This document shows, in pieces, positions 1-18,343 of a DNA stretch of 64,000 bases. A program made the position numbers and the translations under genes. Source of the DNA: Anoplopoma fimbria (taxonomy: Eukaryota; Chordata; Actinopteri; Perciformes; Anoplopomatidae). The DNA is taken from assembly GCF_027596085.1 (NCBI RefSeq), contig NC_072467.1, positions 11,654,976 through 11,718,975 of the forward strand. The letters run 5' to 3'. The notes beneath the pieces were generated by a model that ran no database searches, had not been told where the DNA came from, and saw only the letters and a list, made by a program, of their open reading frames with translations. The first letter of the stretch is position 1. Every line of letters starts with the position of its first letter.

Positions 1-890
1 ATAGATGGAAGACAAGAACAGCAGAGAAAGCAGACAGGTAAAGGGATGGATGGACAGACTGCTAGATAGACTGACATTTTAATCTTTATCCATCCAAGTC
101 AGTCTCCCTGAGACATCTGGAAACTCACACTGATAAGACAGAAGTAATGAGAAAAAGAGCAGAAAAACATCCATGTCCGTAGGCAGGGTTTTGGAGATCC
201 CGAGGTCCAAGAAAAATATGTGTTTTCTACTATATTTATCAAAATATATATATAATAATAACATATATCCGGTTTTAATTGGATTAGGTCAGTTTTGTTT
301 GTGTTGAACAGCAGAATGACATAATTTTGATTTGTTTGCTTTTCGTTTTTTGTCCGTCTCAATGAGGGAAGAAAACACAGGGTCAATTGATATTTAAATG
401 TAAATGTTACTGGCCTCCTACAGAATAATCTTGCAATTACAACAAAAACGTACAGGAGTAAAAGTGAAACTTACTAGACAGCATCAGAATGGATGGCTAC
501 TGTTAAAAGTAGTGCGACCACATAGGAGCTACTGGTGAGATAATGTCTGGGGATGGATGGGAATTGATCTACAAGCAGTCCACGAGAAATACACCCAACT
601 TACCTTTATCACGCTATGCATGGATTCGTCTGCCTGTCTGGTTTTCTCAAATTGTTGACATAATCAAAGAACCACGGTGTTGAGTCAAGATTTTTGTAGT
701 GACGACAAGATCATCCTTTTTTTCTAGAGTAGAGAAAACTGAAGTTGTTCCTATCAGAAATTCCTGTATTATAGCCTAAAATCATGGATAGAATATATTG
801 GCGAGTTTGCAAGTCTATGCAATCTAAATTCACTTCATCAAATAATTTATTATGGAATCACAATTTTTTTAATAAAGTAATAAAAATGTT
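1..890. other. Intergenic, no gene seen
   Basis: AT-rich unique-looking sequence. The open frames are short and have no recognisable protein similarity. I see no RNA gene or clear mobile element here. Confidence 0.5.
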
Positions 891-892
891 TA

Positions 893-1466
893 TAAAGTAT
901 GCAGAAAAAGTCATAAACAAAGTCATATTATAGCATGTTATAAAATGTCATAAAAAAGTCATAGTATATGATGTTGTGAAAAGTCTTAAAAGGTAAAAAT
1001 GAATAAAAACTCATGTATGGAGAAAAATGTCATAAAAACATTGTAGTATCGCATGTCAAAAAATGCAAGGTACCAAAAGCAAAAAAAAAAGTCATTGTTT
1101 AGTATATCAAAAAAAGTCATTTTAAAGTATGCCAAACAAGTCATAAAAAGGTCATACTAAAGTATGATGAAAAAAGACCCAAATATAATATGCCCAAATA
1201 ATCATAGAAAAGACAAAAATATGGCATGTTGAAATAAAGTCATAGTTTGACACGACGGAAAAAGTCATAGTATAACATGTCCTGGAATTATTTTTTTTTT
1301 AAATGTGATAAAAGGTCGTCTATAGTATGTCATAAAAAGTTATGGTATAGCATGTCGAAAAAAGTCATAAAGTAGTCATAATATCGGATCTTAAAAAAGT
1401 AAATGTACCGGAAGCAAAAAAAGCAATTTTAGCGTGTCTAAAAAAGTCCTAAATGTGAAGAGTATG
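893..1466. repeat. Degenerate GTCATA-rich minisatellite
   Basis: The sequence keeps returning to a unit of roughly 30-40 bp that can be paraphrased as AAAAAAGTCATAGTATAGCA followed by TGTC. At least a dozen diverged copies of the GTCATA word are visible, many preceded by an A-run and followed by a TATAGCATGTC-type segment. Unit lengths vary because of small indels. Similar GTCATA/TATGTC arrays are, from memory, widespread in fish genomes. No coding potential is visible. Confidence 0.7.
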
Positions 1467-3546
<2,080 letters not shown>

Positions 3547-3959
3547 ACAAACCTAGTGTAGAAAGACAATAAGAAAGCCAAAGGGAAAGGCGTTACAAAG
3601 AACAGAACAGGGGGAGCAATGTGTGAGTCTACGGGGAATAATATAGACAGTAACAAGTGACATGAACATCATCCGGATGAGACACCCAGTTCCACCGCAT
3701 CAAACCATGCTTTTGTTTCAGAGGCAGAAATTCATTCAGCCTTTATCTTTGGAGTCATATGGAAGAACCAGAGGGCTATGATAGGAAGGATTTTAAGTCA
3801 GCTGACATGAGCAAAAAATAGTTAAATAACAGTTTTTTGTGTAAGAAGTGCATGAGAAGCTAGGATTGATGACACAATACATGGAGTCACACACTTTCCA
3901 ACTATGTAGGCATCTTTTCTCAGAATTTACAAAAATAAATTTTGTGTGGTAGTCAACAC

Positions 3960-5460
3960 AAATGCAGCCTGTGGGCCAACCACTCTCAGGTCTAGGCATT
4001 GGGGTTAAGGGGTTGAGCTGGGCATCAGGTAATGGCAGGGGTGCCGACCCTTGGCATCACAGTCTGACTCTAGGGACATGGAATGTCATCTCTCGGGTGG
4101 GGAAGTACAGGAGCTGGTGCAGTACCAATGAAATATATTTGGGCTTATTAAACTGGTTCTGGTACCAAACTCCTGGAGATGGGATGGACTCTTTTTCCTT
4201 TTAGGGAGTTGCCCAGGGTGAGTGGCACTGGGAAAGTGTGGGGATCCTCACAGTTGGATGGGTTTGGGGAGACTATGAAGAAATACTTTCAGTTGGCCTC
4301 AAGAAAGTTCTGGCAAACAGTGAGATGATTTAGAGAGAGAAAACAAGGCTTGCCTCACGTTGTGTTTGCTGCTGACCCGGTTTGGGGATTGGGGAAGAGC
4401 AATGGAAAGAGCACTTTAAAGGAACGCCTGAACCCAACCAACACATCTACCGTGGATGAGGCAGAGTTTGAAGACTTGATGGAAGACATATCCAGATCCC
4501 TGGCACAGGTCGCTGAGGTAGTCAAAAAGCTCCTCCACAGCAACTGGTCATGGGTGGATTTGATTTGCCCTGAGATACTGAAAGGGCATGGGTGGCATAC
4601 CTCTTCAATGTGGCATGGAGGTCGGGGACATTGCCTCTGTGATTTGTGCATATAACCGGCAGAAAGTCAAACACCTCCACCTGGGTTGTTCCTTGTCATC
4701 GATTATTTTTTGGCATTCTTATGGACGGGATCTCAAGGCACAGCCAGGGGGAGGAAAGTGTACAGAATTGCATATCTTCTCTTTGCAGATGATGTTGTTC
4801 TGTCGGCCCCATCAGCACTGGGGTAGTTTAAAGTGTGAAGCAGTCCAGATCAAAGGAAAAGGTTCTCTGAAGAAAACAGTTGATCGCACCCTGCGGGTTG
4901 AGAGTGAGTCACTGACCAAAGCAAAGGCGATCAAATATCTCAGGGTCTTGTTCACAAGTATGGGTTAAATGGACAGGGGGTTTGGTGCAGCATCTGCAGT
5001 TATACAGGCGTTGTACCTGACCATTGTGTTGAAGAGGTAGCTGAGCCGGAAAGCACATACAATTAGCCAAAATGTGTTCCTTTGTATGGAGGCTGGGCGT
5101 AACCTTAGAGATAGGGAAAGGAGCATGTGGAGGGAGCAAGGGAGTAGAACCGCTGCTCCTTCACATTCAAAAGGGCCCATCTGAGGTGGTTTGGGCATTT
5201 CGGGCATCTGATCAGGATGCCTCCTGGGGGCCACCCTTTAAAGGTTTTCCGGACATGTCCAACTCGTAGGAGGCACTAGGGTAGACCGAGAACAAGCTGG
5301 AGAGATTATATATCTAGTAAAGCCTCTGGGTCCCCCAGGAAGAGCTGAAAAATGTTGCTGGGGAGAGGAATGGAATGGATATACCCTGCAAAGCCTGCTG
5401 CCCCCAGGACCCTGCCCAGGATAAGCAGAAGATAATGGATAGCTGAATGGATTCAAGACA
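3960..5460 (+). mobile_element. Rex3-like (RTE clade) LINE remnant, internally deleted
   Basis: The plus strand shows pieces of a non-LTR retrotransposon in the correct order. About 4066-4100 translates to LTLGTWNVIS, typical of the start of an apurinic endonuclease domain. About 4715-4805 gives a degenerate MDGISR...LFADDVVL, the reverse transcriptase catalytic block. About 4900-4965 gives KAIKYLRVLFTS, the usual KYLGVLFTSEG motif. About 5140-5210 gives VEPLLLHI...VWAFRASD, and 5300-5420 the conserved tail. It ends with a degenerate GCAGAAGATAATGGATAGC, like the Rex3 end. At about 1.5 kb it is well short of a full element and carries many stops and frameshifts. Family assignment rests on remembered consensus; a related RTE family is possible. 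Confidence 0.7.
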
Positions 5461-8014
<2,554 letters not shown>

Positions 8015-8160
8015 GGGCTCAGTGATATTGTACCATATGTCATGGAAATCCATCCAGTAGTTGTTAAGATATTTCAGTTTGAATGGAAATGGAGGACCGA
8101 ACGACCGACATGTAGACGGACATTGCCATACCTTTGGACATGCCACTAACATGGCTAAAA
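8015..8160 (+). repeat. Common fish interspersed repeat fragment
   Basis: Contains ATGTCATGGAAATCCATCCA followed by GTAGTTGTTAAGATATTTCAG and a GGACCGACCGACATG-like segment. This matches the remembered core of a very common teleost repeat, in which a CATGAAATCCATCCAATAGTTGTTGAGATATTTCAG-type block recurs. Related copies lie at about 21040-21215 and 58350-58935. Confidence 0.6.
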
Positions 8161-8386
8161 AACAATATAAAAAATGTTTTCTTAACTCCCATACCTCCCT
8201 GTCATCCTCTGTGTGCGTTTGTCTGAGATAAGAAATATATAGGGAGTGTATGTTTGTCTTTCACTAACTCTTTGATCAATCACTGTGCTTGGTGTCAGTT
8301 ACCATGACAGCTAGTCACATGAACAGAGAGCGCACCACAGGTGTGTATGTGTCAGCACTGAAACCCTGAGGTGTGACCTTGTACTA

Positions 8387-8389
<3 letters not shown>

Positions 8390-8417
<28 letters not shown>
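8390..8417 (+). repeat. (CA)n microsatellite, short
   Basis: About 28 bp of CA, the first of nine arrays packed into 2.3 kb. Confidence 0.95.
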
Positions 8418-8419
<2 letters not shown>

Positions 8420-8502
8420 GCTGCCGCAACCATTCTTCTTCAAAACTGAACCAACGCAACTGTACAGGCACATATGCAGGTTGAGAGAAGTCACTACTGT
8501 CA

Positions 8503-8504
<2 letters not shown>

Positions 8505-8578
<74 letters not shown>

Positions 8579-8581
8579 TCA

Positions 8582-8677
<96 letters not shown>
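8505..8677 (+). repeat. Compound (TC)n-(CA)n microsatellite
   Basis: About 64 bp of TC pass directly into about 109 bp of CA, with two ACTC interruptions at the junction (8578-8585). Confidence 0.98.
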
Positions 8678-8679
<2 letters not shown>

Positions 8680-8950
8680 GTTCATGGACAACAGACTCAT
8701 ATGTTAACCAGCAGTGCACAAAAGATCCATACTGATCTTATTAGTAATGAGTGGCCAGCCAATCAAAAAGCTACTGGATTGCTAGAACTATTGTCTGGTA
8801 GGTCACAACATACACATATACACACTCTGACTCTCTCTCACATACACACACACACATAAAGTAATGCACAGATATGGTTTCTTGTTTCTGAGTCGAATCA
8901 TAATAGTTCAGAGGTTGACATATTAGGGTTTATATTTGTGTGTTACTTGC

Positions 8951-9066
<116 letters not shown>

Positions 9067-9205
9067 TTATTGCTTGAGATGGATAGCTTTGTTTTGGCTG
9101 GAAGCCTGTTGTTCGGTCGGTCGGTCAGTGTGCGGCTGAGGATCAACTGTGGTTATTAGCTTGCGATCAATCAAGCTTTCCTCTCTGCTGATCCTCTATT
9201 CCTAC

Positions 9206-9222
9206 AGACACACACACACACG

Positions 9223-9319
<97 letters not shown>
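9206..9319 (+). repeat. (CA)n microsatellite, about 114 bp
   Basis: CA run with two CG interruptions near the 5' end (CACGCACGCACA). Confidence 0.98.
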
Positions 9320-9321
<2 letters not shown>

Positions 9322-9501
9322 AATTTCAGCAGAGAAAGAGGAAGGGATTGGGGAGAGGCTAAAGGAAGGAAGCTGAGCGATGAGGAGAGGAGAGCTGAAG
9401 AGAAACAGAGGAGTGAGCAGTAGAAAGGGAGGTGAGTTTTGTCTCAACCTTTCTGTTTGCCTCTGCATTGATCTCTGCCTCATCTTAACACTAAGGTCAG
9501 C

Positions 9502-9625
<124 letters not shown>

Positions 9626-9702
9626 ATTTGCTGAGGTCTTGGCTTCGACTGCCTGACTAGTTAAATTATACCCAGATCACTGCAAGGCGCAATGGACCCA
9701 CA

Positions 9703-9749
<47 letters not shown>
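9703..9749 (+). repeat. (CA)n microsatellite, about 47 bp
   Basis: Pure CA run 80 bp after the previous array. Confidence 0.97.
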
Positions 9750-9751
<2 letters not shown>

Positions 9752-9980
9752 TCAGTGGAAGATTTTTTAGCACAGACTTTTAGATTAGTTTAACATATTG
9801 ATACACACCAACAGTGCTGAGGACATGTGTGTGACTGTGTGCATAATGAGGACAGACACAAACAAACAAACACATTTGAAAAAGCGCAAATGTTGTCTGT
9901 ACTCGCAGAAACAGATGGATACAGTCATGCACGTTTGTGTGTGAAAGCAGGCTTTTGTCTGTTGTGTATGCGTTTTCATG

Positions 9981-9995
9981 TATGTGTGTGTGTGT

Positions 9996-10038
<43 letters not shown>

Positions 10039-10052
10039 GTGTGTGTGTGTGT
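9981..10052 (+). repeat. Interrupted (GT)n microsatellite
   Basis: GT run with CTCT and TTG interruptions, in a wider GT-rich stretch to about 10080. Confidence 0.92.
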
Positions 10053-10185
10053 ATGCTTGCATGTGTGCATATGTGTGTGTCTCTCCTTGTACTTCTGCTG
10101 TGTCAGCACCTCAGACAGACAGCGCTGTTGTTGTGTACCCACAGAGGAAATAAAATAACAGCCCACGTCTTTTCAACCCACAGAC

Positions 10186-10186
<1 letters not shown>

Positions 10187-10218
<32 letters not shown>
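10187..10218 (+). repeat. (TC)n microsatellite
   Basis: About 32 bp of TC leading into a pyrimidine-rich stretch to about 10370. Confidence 0.95.
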
Positions 10219-10220
<2 letters not shown>

Positions 10221-10546
10221 GCTCTCTCTGTCCACCTTCCCCCTTTTGTTCCCACTTTCTTTACTATTCCTCGTTTCGTCCTTTTGCGTTCATTTCCTCT
10301 CTTCCTCTATCACTGCTCCTACCTACACATTTTCCATGTTTACCTCTTCTTCTCTTCTTTTACTGCAGATCTTCATTCAATTATTAAAGACATAACTACA
10401 TTTTGGTAGAAGGAAATCTACAAATAAAAAAGTGTCTTTGGCACATTATTTCAAAACATATATTAAGCATAGAGTAATAATCTATTACCTGTAAGTTTAC
10501 TTGTCAAAAACTGTATGTTTAGAAGTAAACATCAGATCTTGTTTAA

Positions 10547-12829
<2,283 letters not shown>

Positions 12830-15800
12830 GACAAGGCACATGTCTAATTGGCATTGCCAGTGTGTGGGAGTGGGAGTGGTATGACAGTTTGACAGTGCTC
12901 GGGTCCCTGTAGTCCTGTGCCAGCTATTCATCACAGGTCCCCCGGCACCATCGAGGCCCCCTTTCCCACCCTGCTCCCCACACTGACTCTCCACCCCCTT
13001 CACTCCCCTCAACCGCCATCACCCATCAGTCCCACTCTATATCATGCTCACCTTCTGCACTGCTGAGTACAACACTTTAACTGTTTATACGCTTAAGGCG
13101 AGCTTCAAAGGATGAATGGAGTATTTATTTAAAATGTTGTTTGTTTAAACTGACATACTTGGCAGTTTCTGGTGTCAGCGAATTAAATAATCATAAATAT
13201 GTAATTCTAACAGTCAGAGTGGTATTTGTGGTGAATTAGCAGCATGCTGGGTGAATTAAAATGACCTGTGTGGTTTCTATGTTGCCACTTTAAAATAAAG
13301 CATACAGACGGTGATACCTTTCTCAGGAGTGATATGATAAGTGAGTGACAAAACATACTGAGTAAAACTGATTTATCAAATGTTTCGTGAATACTTTATA
13401 ATTCTAATAATTAGGAATGTATGATAATTTCAACAATCAACACCAAATAATTAACTGAGCTGTGTGGTAATGAGGTTATATCACACAGGAATAAGGTGAA
13501 TATGTCATCCCTCATTAAGTTATAAATAGCGATTCACCAACTTTGTAAATGAGTCATAAGTTAAGTTTTAATGGATACATTAAAAGACATCTTTCATTGG
13601 CTGATTATGAGCTCAGGTTTGTTGGAGAACATCACCTGTTTAATCCAGAGGAAAGCTGCTCAAATCATGAATTAACTGTTTCATAATATTGTATCACTAA
13701 CTTGATAACTGGTGTTTCCTGTCTGCTTTATCCTTAGCCAAAGTCGCTGTCCACACATTCACATCCCAAGTATTTAAATATAGAGGTAATTCTTACAGAA
13801 TCCTCTACGTGTTTATCTCCTTTATGCTGCTCCTTCTGCTTGCTTTTTTTCTTCATGCTATTACTTTTAGTGATGTTTATAATGTATGATTTGTCCGTCA
13901 TGTATATATTTAAGCTGACTGAAAAAGCAGGCATGAGTTCATGTCTCACTGAAGCATATTTGGCTGTTGAACACATGTTGCTGCTCTTAACGGACTTTTT
14001 AGCCCTTTGAGCTACAGGATGATCTGTGTGATCACTTACACAACTAACCACCCCTATCATCACATTGAAATGACTTGTTTCAACAGCATATATATTTGGC
14101 GGTGGACTTGTGATTTAAACGCTACAATGAAACTAATAGAGTTTGAGAGCGCGCACAGATGTCCATGAAAACAAACATTTATCCACTTGATTGTGACAAT
14201 CGGCAGTTTGGATGCCAGGTAAAGCTTAACCATTTGCAATAACTTGACAAATATCATAGCATTGTGGTTTTGAATATAACCAGCAGGTGGCATCACAACA
14301 ACCTCCCGTTAAGCTTCTCTTTGCCAGTGAAAAAAACATTGTGTGACATTCCCCACTTCTCCTTTTACCTCTTCTTCATGCATTGTATGTACAGATATAT
14401 CTACAAGACCCATAAAAAGTCAGATTTGTTTGTTTGTTTTACTGTTCACCTACATACTGGAGGGTCAGCATAGGGATAAAACAAGAGCCATCAAATTTGG
14501 ACAACAAAAGGAGCATTTGAGTATCTGAGCTGTAGGCTTGTTAAACTGCCTTCTATGACGCAAACTCATTGAAAACCAAAAAAGTGACTCCATTGTCCCC
14601 TAAAAACTGTTTATGTGCAGGCCCAACATAAAGGTTAGTCACAGGACTAATCTGGCTCTACAAAGACTGACTAGAAAGATTTTATTTGTTGTTGATTTTA
14701 ATATAACATCAAAAACATTTTTTTATTTAAAAGTAATTTCATGTTTGTGTTAAAGATAAAATATATGCTAACATAGTTTTGTCCATGAAAAAAAAAAATG
14801 TTATCAGTTTTATTAATATCAACAAATCCTATGACAACATGAAAAAGTATTGTCTGTGCATTCAAAGCCTGCTTTATCTTATTCCTCTGTGGAATAGAGC
14901 TCCATTGTTTGTCCAAAAACTAGTAAAACACATCAGTGAGCCACACAGCACACACATAATGATGGGCACAGTTATTTTGAATAAATTCCACACAAACTTA
15001 CTAGAGCTCCAAATGTGTATTAATCCACCTCCGAAAATAGTTCCCCCTTTATAATCCTGTAATAGTAACATTTTCTGCAAAAATACAGTGCCCAACCATT
15101 TGAGCAAATAATTTAGCCTTTTTGAGAAATGGAACTATATATTTGGGACCCATTTTTAAAGTTTTACACTTTCAGTATGAACAAATTAAGCTGTAGCTGA
15201 ATGCCACATACAGGGTCTTTTTCACTAGATTTGTTTACACTAAGAAAAATAAGAATATCATCAGACTAATCCTTTAAGAAAAGAAAGACATTCAAATCTC
15301 TGGAAGATCACTTTCGTTCAAAAAACTAAACTTTTATTTAATTCTGACTCAAGATGTGTTATTAATGTGACAAACTCTGTGTTGCCTCACTGCTTTTCTG
15401 TCGGGCCCTTATAATTGGCTTTCTCACTTGCACCTGCAAGTCACGCACAGACACACATACACTCAACCTCAGTACACACAGATACATAAACTTCAAGCAT
15501 CCACACCATGTAAAACAATGCAACAGACAAACACACTCTCATATGCATCCAGGCGTGCATGTGCACACACAAAGACACACACAGCGAGCTACTGAGAGAG
15601 GCGTGAACACACCTCAATCTCTGACGAGGATCATTGTGGGATTCTTGCACCCTGCATGACAAAAGTCACCTGCAGCCACGCTTACAGATCTCATTAAAGA
15701 AGAGTCGAGGCTCCCTGATGCTTCCACGCGTACACACTTTTTTTTTTTTTTTTGGTCAAATTCTTATGAACCCAATTAGACCGAACTGGGACGAGCAAGG

Positions 15801-16285
15801 CTGAATCTCTCCTTTAAAGCCTACAATTTGAATTTTGGAGCAGATGACAACTATGGTTTTATTTATTTTTTAACCTCATTTGTATCCAGCATCAACTTCA
15901 GCACCTTTTACTATTTCTCTCTATTTCTCAATATTTTAACAGCTATTTTGGTTTATTTTGGAAGCTGTAGAAGAAGCGACCATTGGTGTAGTAGAGTATT
16001 TACACAAAGACCAAAAATGCGTAGGAGTAAAATTTCTCAGTCATTGATATTAAATCACATATTCAATGAAAAATGCAATATTTATCAAATGATTGACCAA
16101 AGCATCACATCATGGCTGTACTTCATCCACTTTTTTGTGTTATTTTGCTTTGAGGACTATTTCACTCTGAGTTGGGCCTACCAGGCAAACTATATCTTCT
16201 CCTTTGTTCCTAGGACTGGCCTCTCCCTAATCAATGTGATCTGACAGAAATAAATGAAATTACCACAACCTCTTAACAGCGCATT
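12830..16285. other. Intergenic, no gene seen
   Basis: No exon or RNA gene recognised. A 16-base T run lies near 15738-15753. The frame at 15828-16244 is AT-rich, hydrophobic and has no family match. Confidence 0.4.
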
Positions 16286-17556
16286 AAGATAAGATAAGAT
16301 AAGATAAGATAAGATAAGATAAGATAAGATAAGATAATCCTTTATTAGTCCCGCAGCGGGGAAATTTGCAGGCTTACAGCAGCATAGAGTAAAGTGCACA
16401 CAAGAGACATAGTAGAAGAAAGACAAGATAAAAATAAAAAATGAAAATAAAAAAAACAAGTATTATAAATAAGCAATAAGAAACAGTAGAAAAACAACAA
16501 TAACTGAAATATTATATTTACAGACAGAAAAAACTATTTTAACTATTATTGCACAGTGTAATGTATTGCACAGGTTTTTATTGTCATGTTTTTATTGTCA
16601 TATGTCATGTGGTCTGCTGGGAGCAGAGTTGGTTGTGCAACCTGACAGCAGCAGGAAGGAAGGACCTGCGGTACCTCTCCTTCACACACCGGGGGTGAAG
16701 CAGCCGGTGGCTGAAGGAGCTGCACAGAGCTGCCAGGGTGTCCCGCATGGGGTGAGAGGTGTTGTTCATCAGGGATGATAGCTTGGCCATCATCCTCCTG
16801 TCTCCCACCACCTCCACACTGCTGGCCTTCCTGACAAGCTTGTTGAGTCTCTTCTTGTCGGCTGCTGAGATGCTGCTGCTCCAGCAGACCACTGCATAAA
16901 AAATGGCTGATGCCACCACAGAGTTGAAAAAGGTCCTCAGGAGTGCTCCCTGCACTCCAAAGGACCTCAGTCTCCTCAGCAGATAGAGTCTGCTCTGACC
17001 CTTTTTATAAAGTGCATTTGTATGATTAGTCCAGTCCAGTTTATTGTTCAAGTGAACACCCAGGTACTTATAAGATTGCACAATCTCAATGACCATTCCC
17101 TGGATGTTCACTGGTTCCGGAGGACAGTGTTTACCCTGGCGGAAGTCCACCACCAGCTCTTTGGTTTTACCAGAGTTGATCTGGAGGCGGTTCTGCCGGC
17201 ACCATCCTATGAAGTCCTGGTTCAGTTCTCTGTATTCCCTCTCATCGCCGGCGGAGATGAGGCCAACGATTGCAGAGTCGTCAGAGAACTTTTGCAGGTG
17301 GCAGGTAGCATAGTTGTATGTGAAGTCTGATGTGTAGATGGAGAAGAGGAATGGAGCCAGAACGGTTCCTTGTGGGGCCCCCGTGCTGCAGGACACCCGA
17401 TCTGACTCACACTCCCCTATCCTCACATACTGTGGACGGTTGGTGAGGTAGTCCAGGATCCACGCAGTGAGGTGGTGGTCCACCCCAGTCTGCTCCAGCT
17501 TGTCCCTCAGAAGCAAAGGCTGGATGGTGTTGAAGGCACTGGAGAAGTCGAACATG
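16286..17556 (-). mobile_element. 5'-truncated CR1/L2/Rex1-like LINE with (TTATC)n tail
   Basis: Read on the minus strand, the element starts inside the reverse transcriptase domain, runs through the ORF end at 16605, then a short 3' UTR containing CGCTGCGGGACTAATAAAGG, and ends in about ten copies of TTATC (AAGAT on the plus strand, 16286-16337). Short tandem tails of this kind replace poly-A in CR1/L2-type LINEs. The 5' junction lies at or just beyond 17556 and abuts a different repeat. The lack of disruptions suggests a fairly recent insertion. Confidence 0.85.
16605..17555 (-). CDS. LINE reverse transcriptase, C-terminal fragment (316 codons open)
   Basis: This is the C-terminal part of a non-LTR retrotransposon ORF2 protein that would copy LINE RNA into DNA at the target site. 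It begins MFDFSSAFNTIQP, holding the first catalytic Asp of the polymerase. TGAPQGTVLAPFLFSIY follows at about residues 57-73, then FSDDSAIVG at about 90, a variant of the usual YADD/FADD box. SYKYLGVHLNN at about 165 and the C-terminal CWSSSI...RLNKLVRKASSV region follow. The endonuclease and the start of the RT domain are missing because of 5' truncation, so the copy cannot retrotranspose alone. The frame is uninterrupted over about 950 bp, unlike the older Rex3-like remnant at 4-5.5 kb. The first Met is only the first ATG in the truncated frame. Confidence 0.85.
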   Translation of the reverse strand: MFDFSSAFNTIQPLLLRDKLEQTGVDHHLTAWILDYLTNRPQYVRIGECESDRVSCSTGAPQGTVLAPFLFSIYTSDFTYNYATCHLQKFSDDSAIVGLISAGDEREYRELNQDFIGWCRQNRLQINSGKTKELVVDFRQGKHCPPEPVNIQGMVIEIVQSYKYLGVHLNNKLDWTNHTNALYKKGQSRLYLLRRLRSFGVQGALLRTFFNSVVASAIFYAVVCWSSSISAADKKRLNKLVRKASSVEVVGDRRMMAKLSSLMNNTSHPMRDTLAALCSSFSHRLLHPRCVKERYRRSFLPAAVRLHNQLCSQQTT

Positions 17557-18010
17557 GTGGTGGCACGTAAAATTACCAGCTGCCACCACAGAAATAATTT
17601 TACGTTGGCTTAGGCAACAAAACCACTTAGTTAGATCATAGTTGAGCTTAAAATAAGTATGTAAACTAAGGAAACAAGTCACAAACCATCTATCTACAAT
17701 TTAGGACACAAACTCAGGTCTCCTGGTTGAAAGTCCTGTCTTTGTTTGACTCATCCACCCCCTCCTCTCCCAATGTAAGTTTCTCACTGTTCACACTATG
17801 TCACTGGCTCTGAGCGTAACATATCAATATTGATGCCTTTAATTTGTGTGCCACAAAGTATCCTAGTTGACTTTCATTTGGCATTCTTTCTGCGTGTCAA
17901 CACGTAATTTCAACACATAACGTGCCACCACCACATAATGTGTTGCTAACAGGTCGTTGTCAATTGACTTATTTCTGTGAGATCGAGCTGCTCGAAATCT
18001 CCTTCACTGC
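17557..18010 (-). repeat. Interspersed repeat with tRNA-like module and palindrome
   Basis: Directly beyond the LINE 5' end is a different sequence. It opens with two interleaved inverted repeats at 17557-17604. On the minus strand, about 17760-17695 reads GACAGGACTTTCAACCAGGA and then GACCTGAGTTTGTGTCC, which resembles the anticodon arm and B box of tRNA-Glu. A second, better tRNA-Glu-like module occurs at 35540-35612. Both ends of this region (17556-17606 and about 17905-17945) contain CACGTAAAATT/ACGTAATTT and GTGCCACCACCA-like words, which suggests a repeat with related termini. The family name is unknown to me. Confidence 0.45.
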
Positions 18011-18304
18011 ATTATCCTTAACCTTTAATCACACTAATCAATATCTTTATATCAAAAACAATAAAACCCCTAACAATGGACAAAAAGACTGTGTAATATG
18101 ACAGGTAGAGAATCATCCCTCAAATCTGCTGTTCCACAGAGCATTGGTCATCAAATGAGCAAAAAATTTAAAAATCCTAAGATTCAAAATATTATTTTAA
18201 TCTTTCTTTGAGAATACAAGCTCAGTCTGTAAACGCAGCTAAGAAGGTTTATCCCTCTTTCATTCAAGTCATTTGTCTTAGATTTCGGAATTAGCAATAT
18301 GTCA

Positions 18305-18342
18305 TATATATATATATATATATATATACGTATATATATATA
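18305..18342. repeat. (TA)n microsatellite
   Basis: TA run with one CG step, directly flanking the left end of the Tc1-like element, which inserts at TA. Confidence 0.95.
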
Positions 18343-18343
18343 C

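Noticed and set aside
893..1466. CRISPR-like regular repeats
   Set aside because: Units are irregular, diverged and A-rich with no constant repeat/spacer pattern, and the host is a vertebrate.
15828..16244. Plus-strand hydrophobic frame of 138 codons
   Set aside because: Phe/Ile-rich because of AT-rich DNA; starts at a non-ATG codon and matches no membrane protein family that I know.
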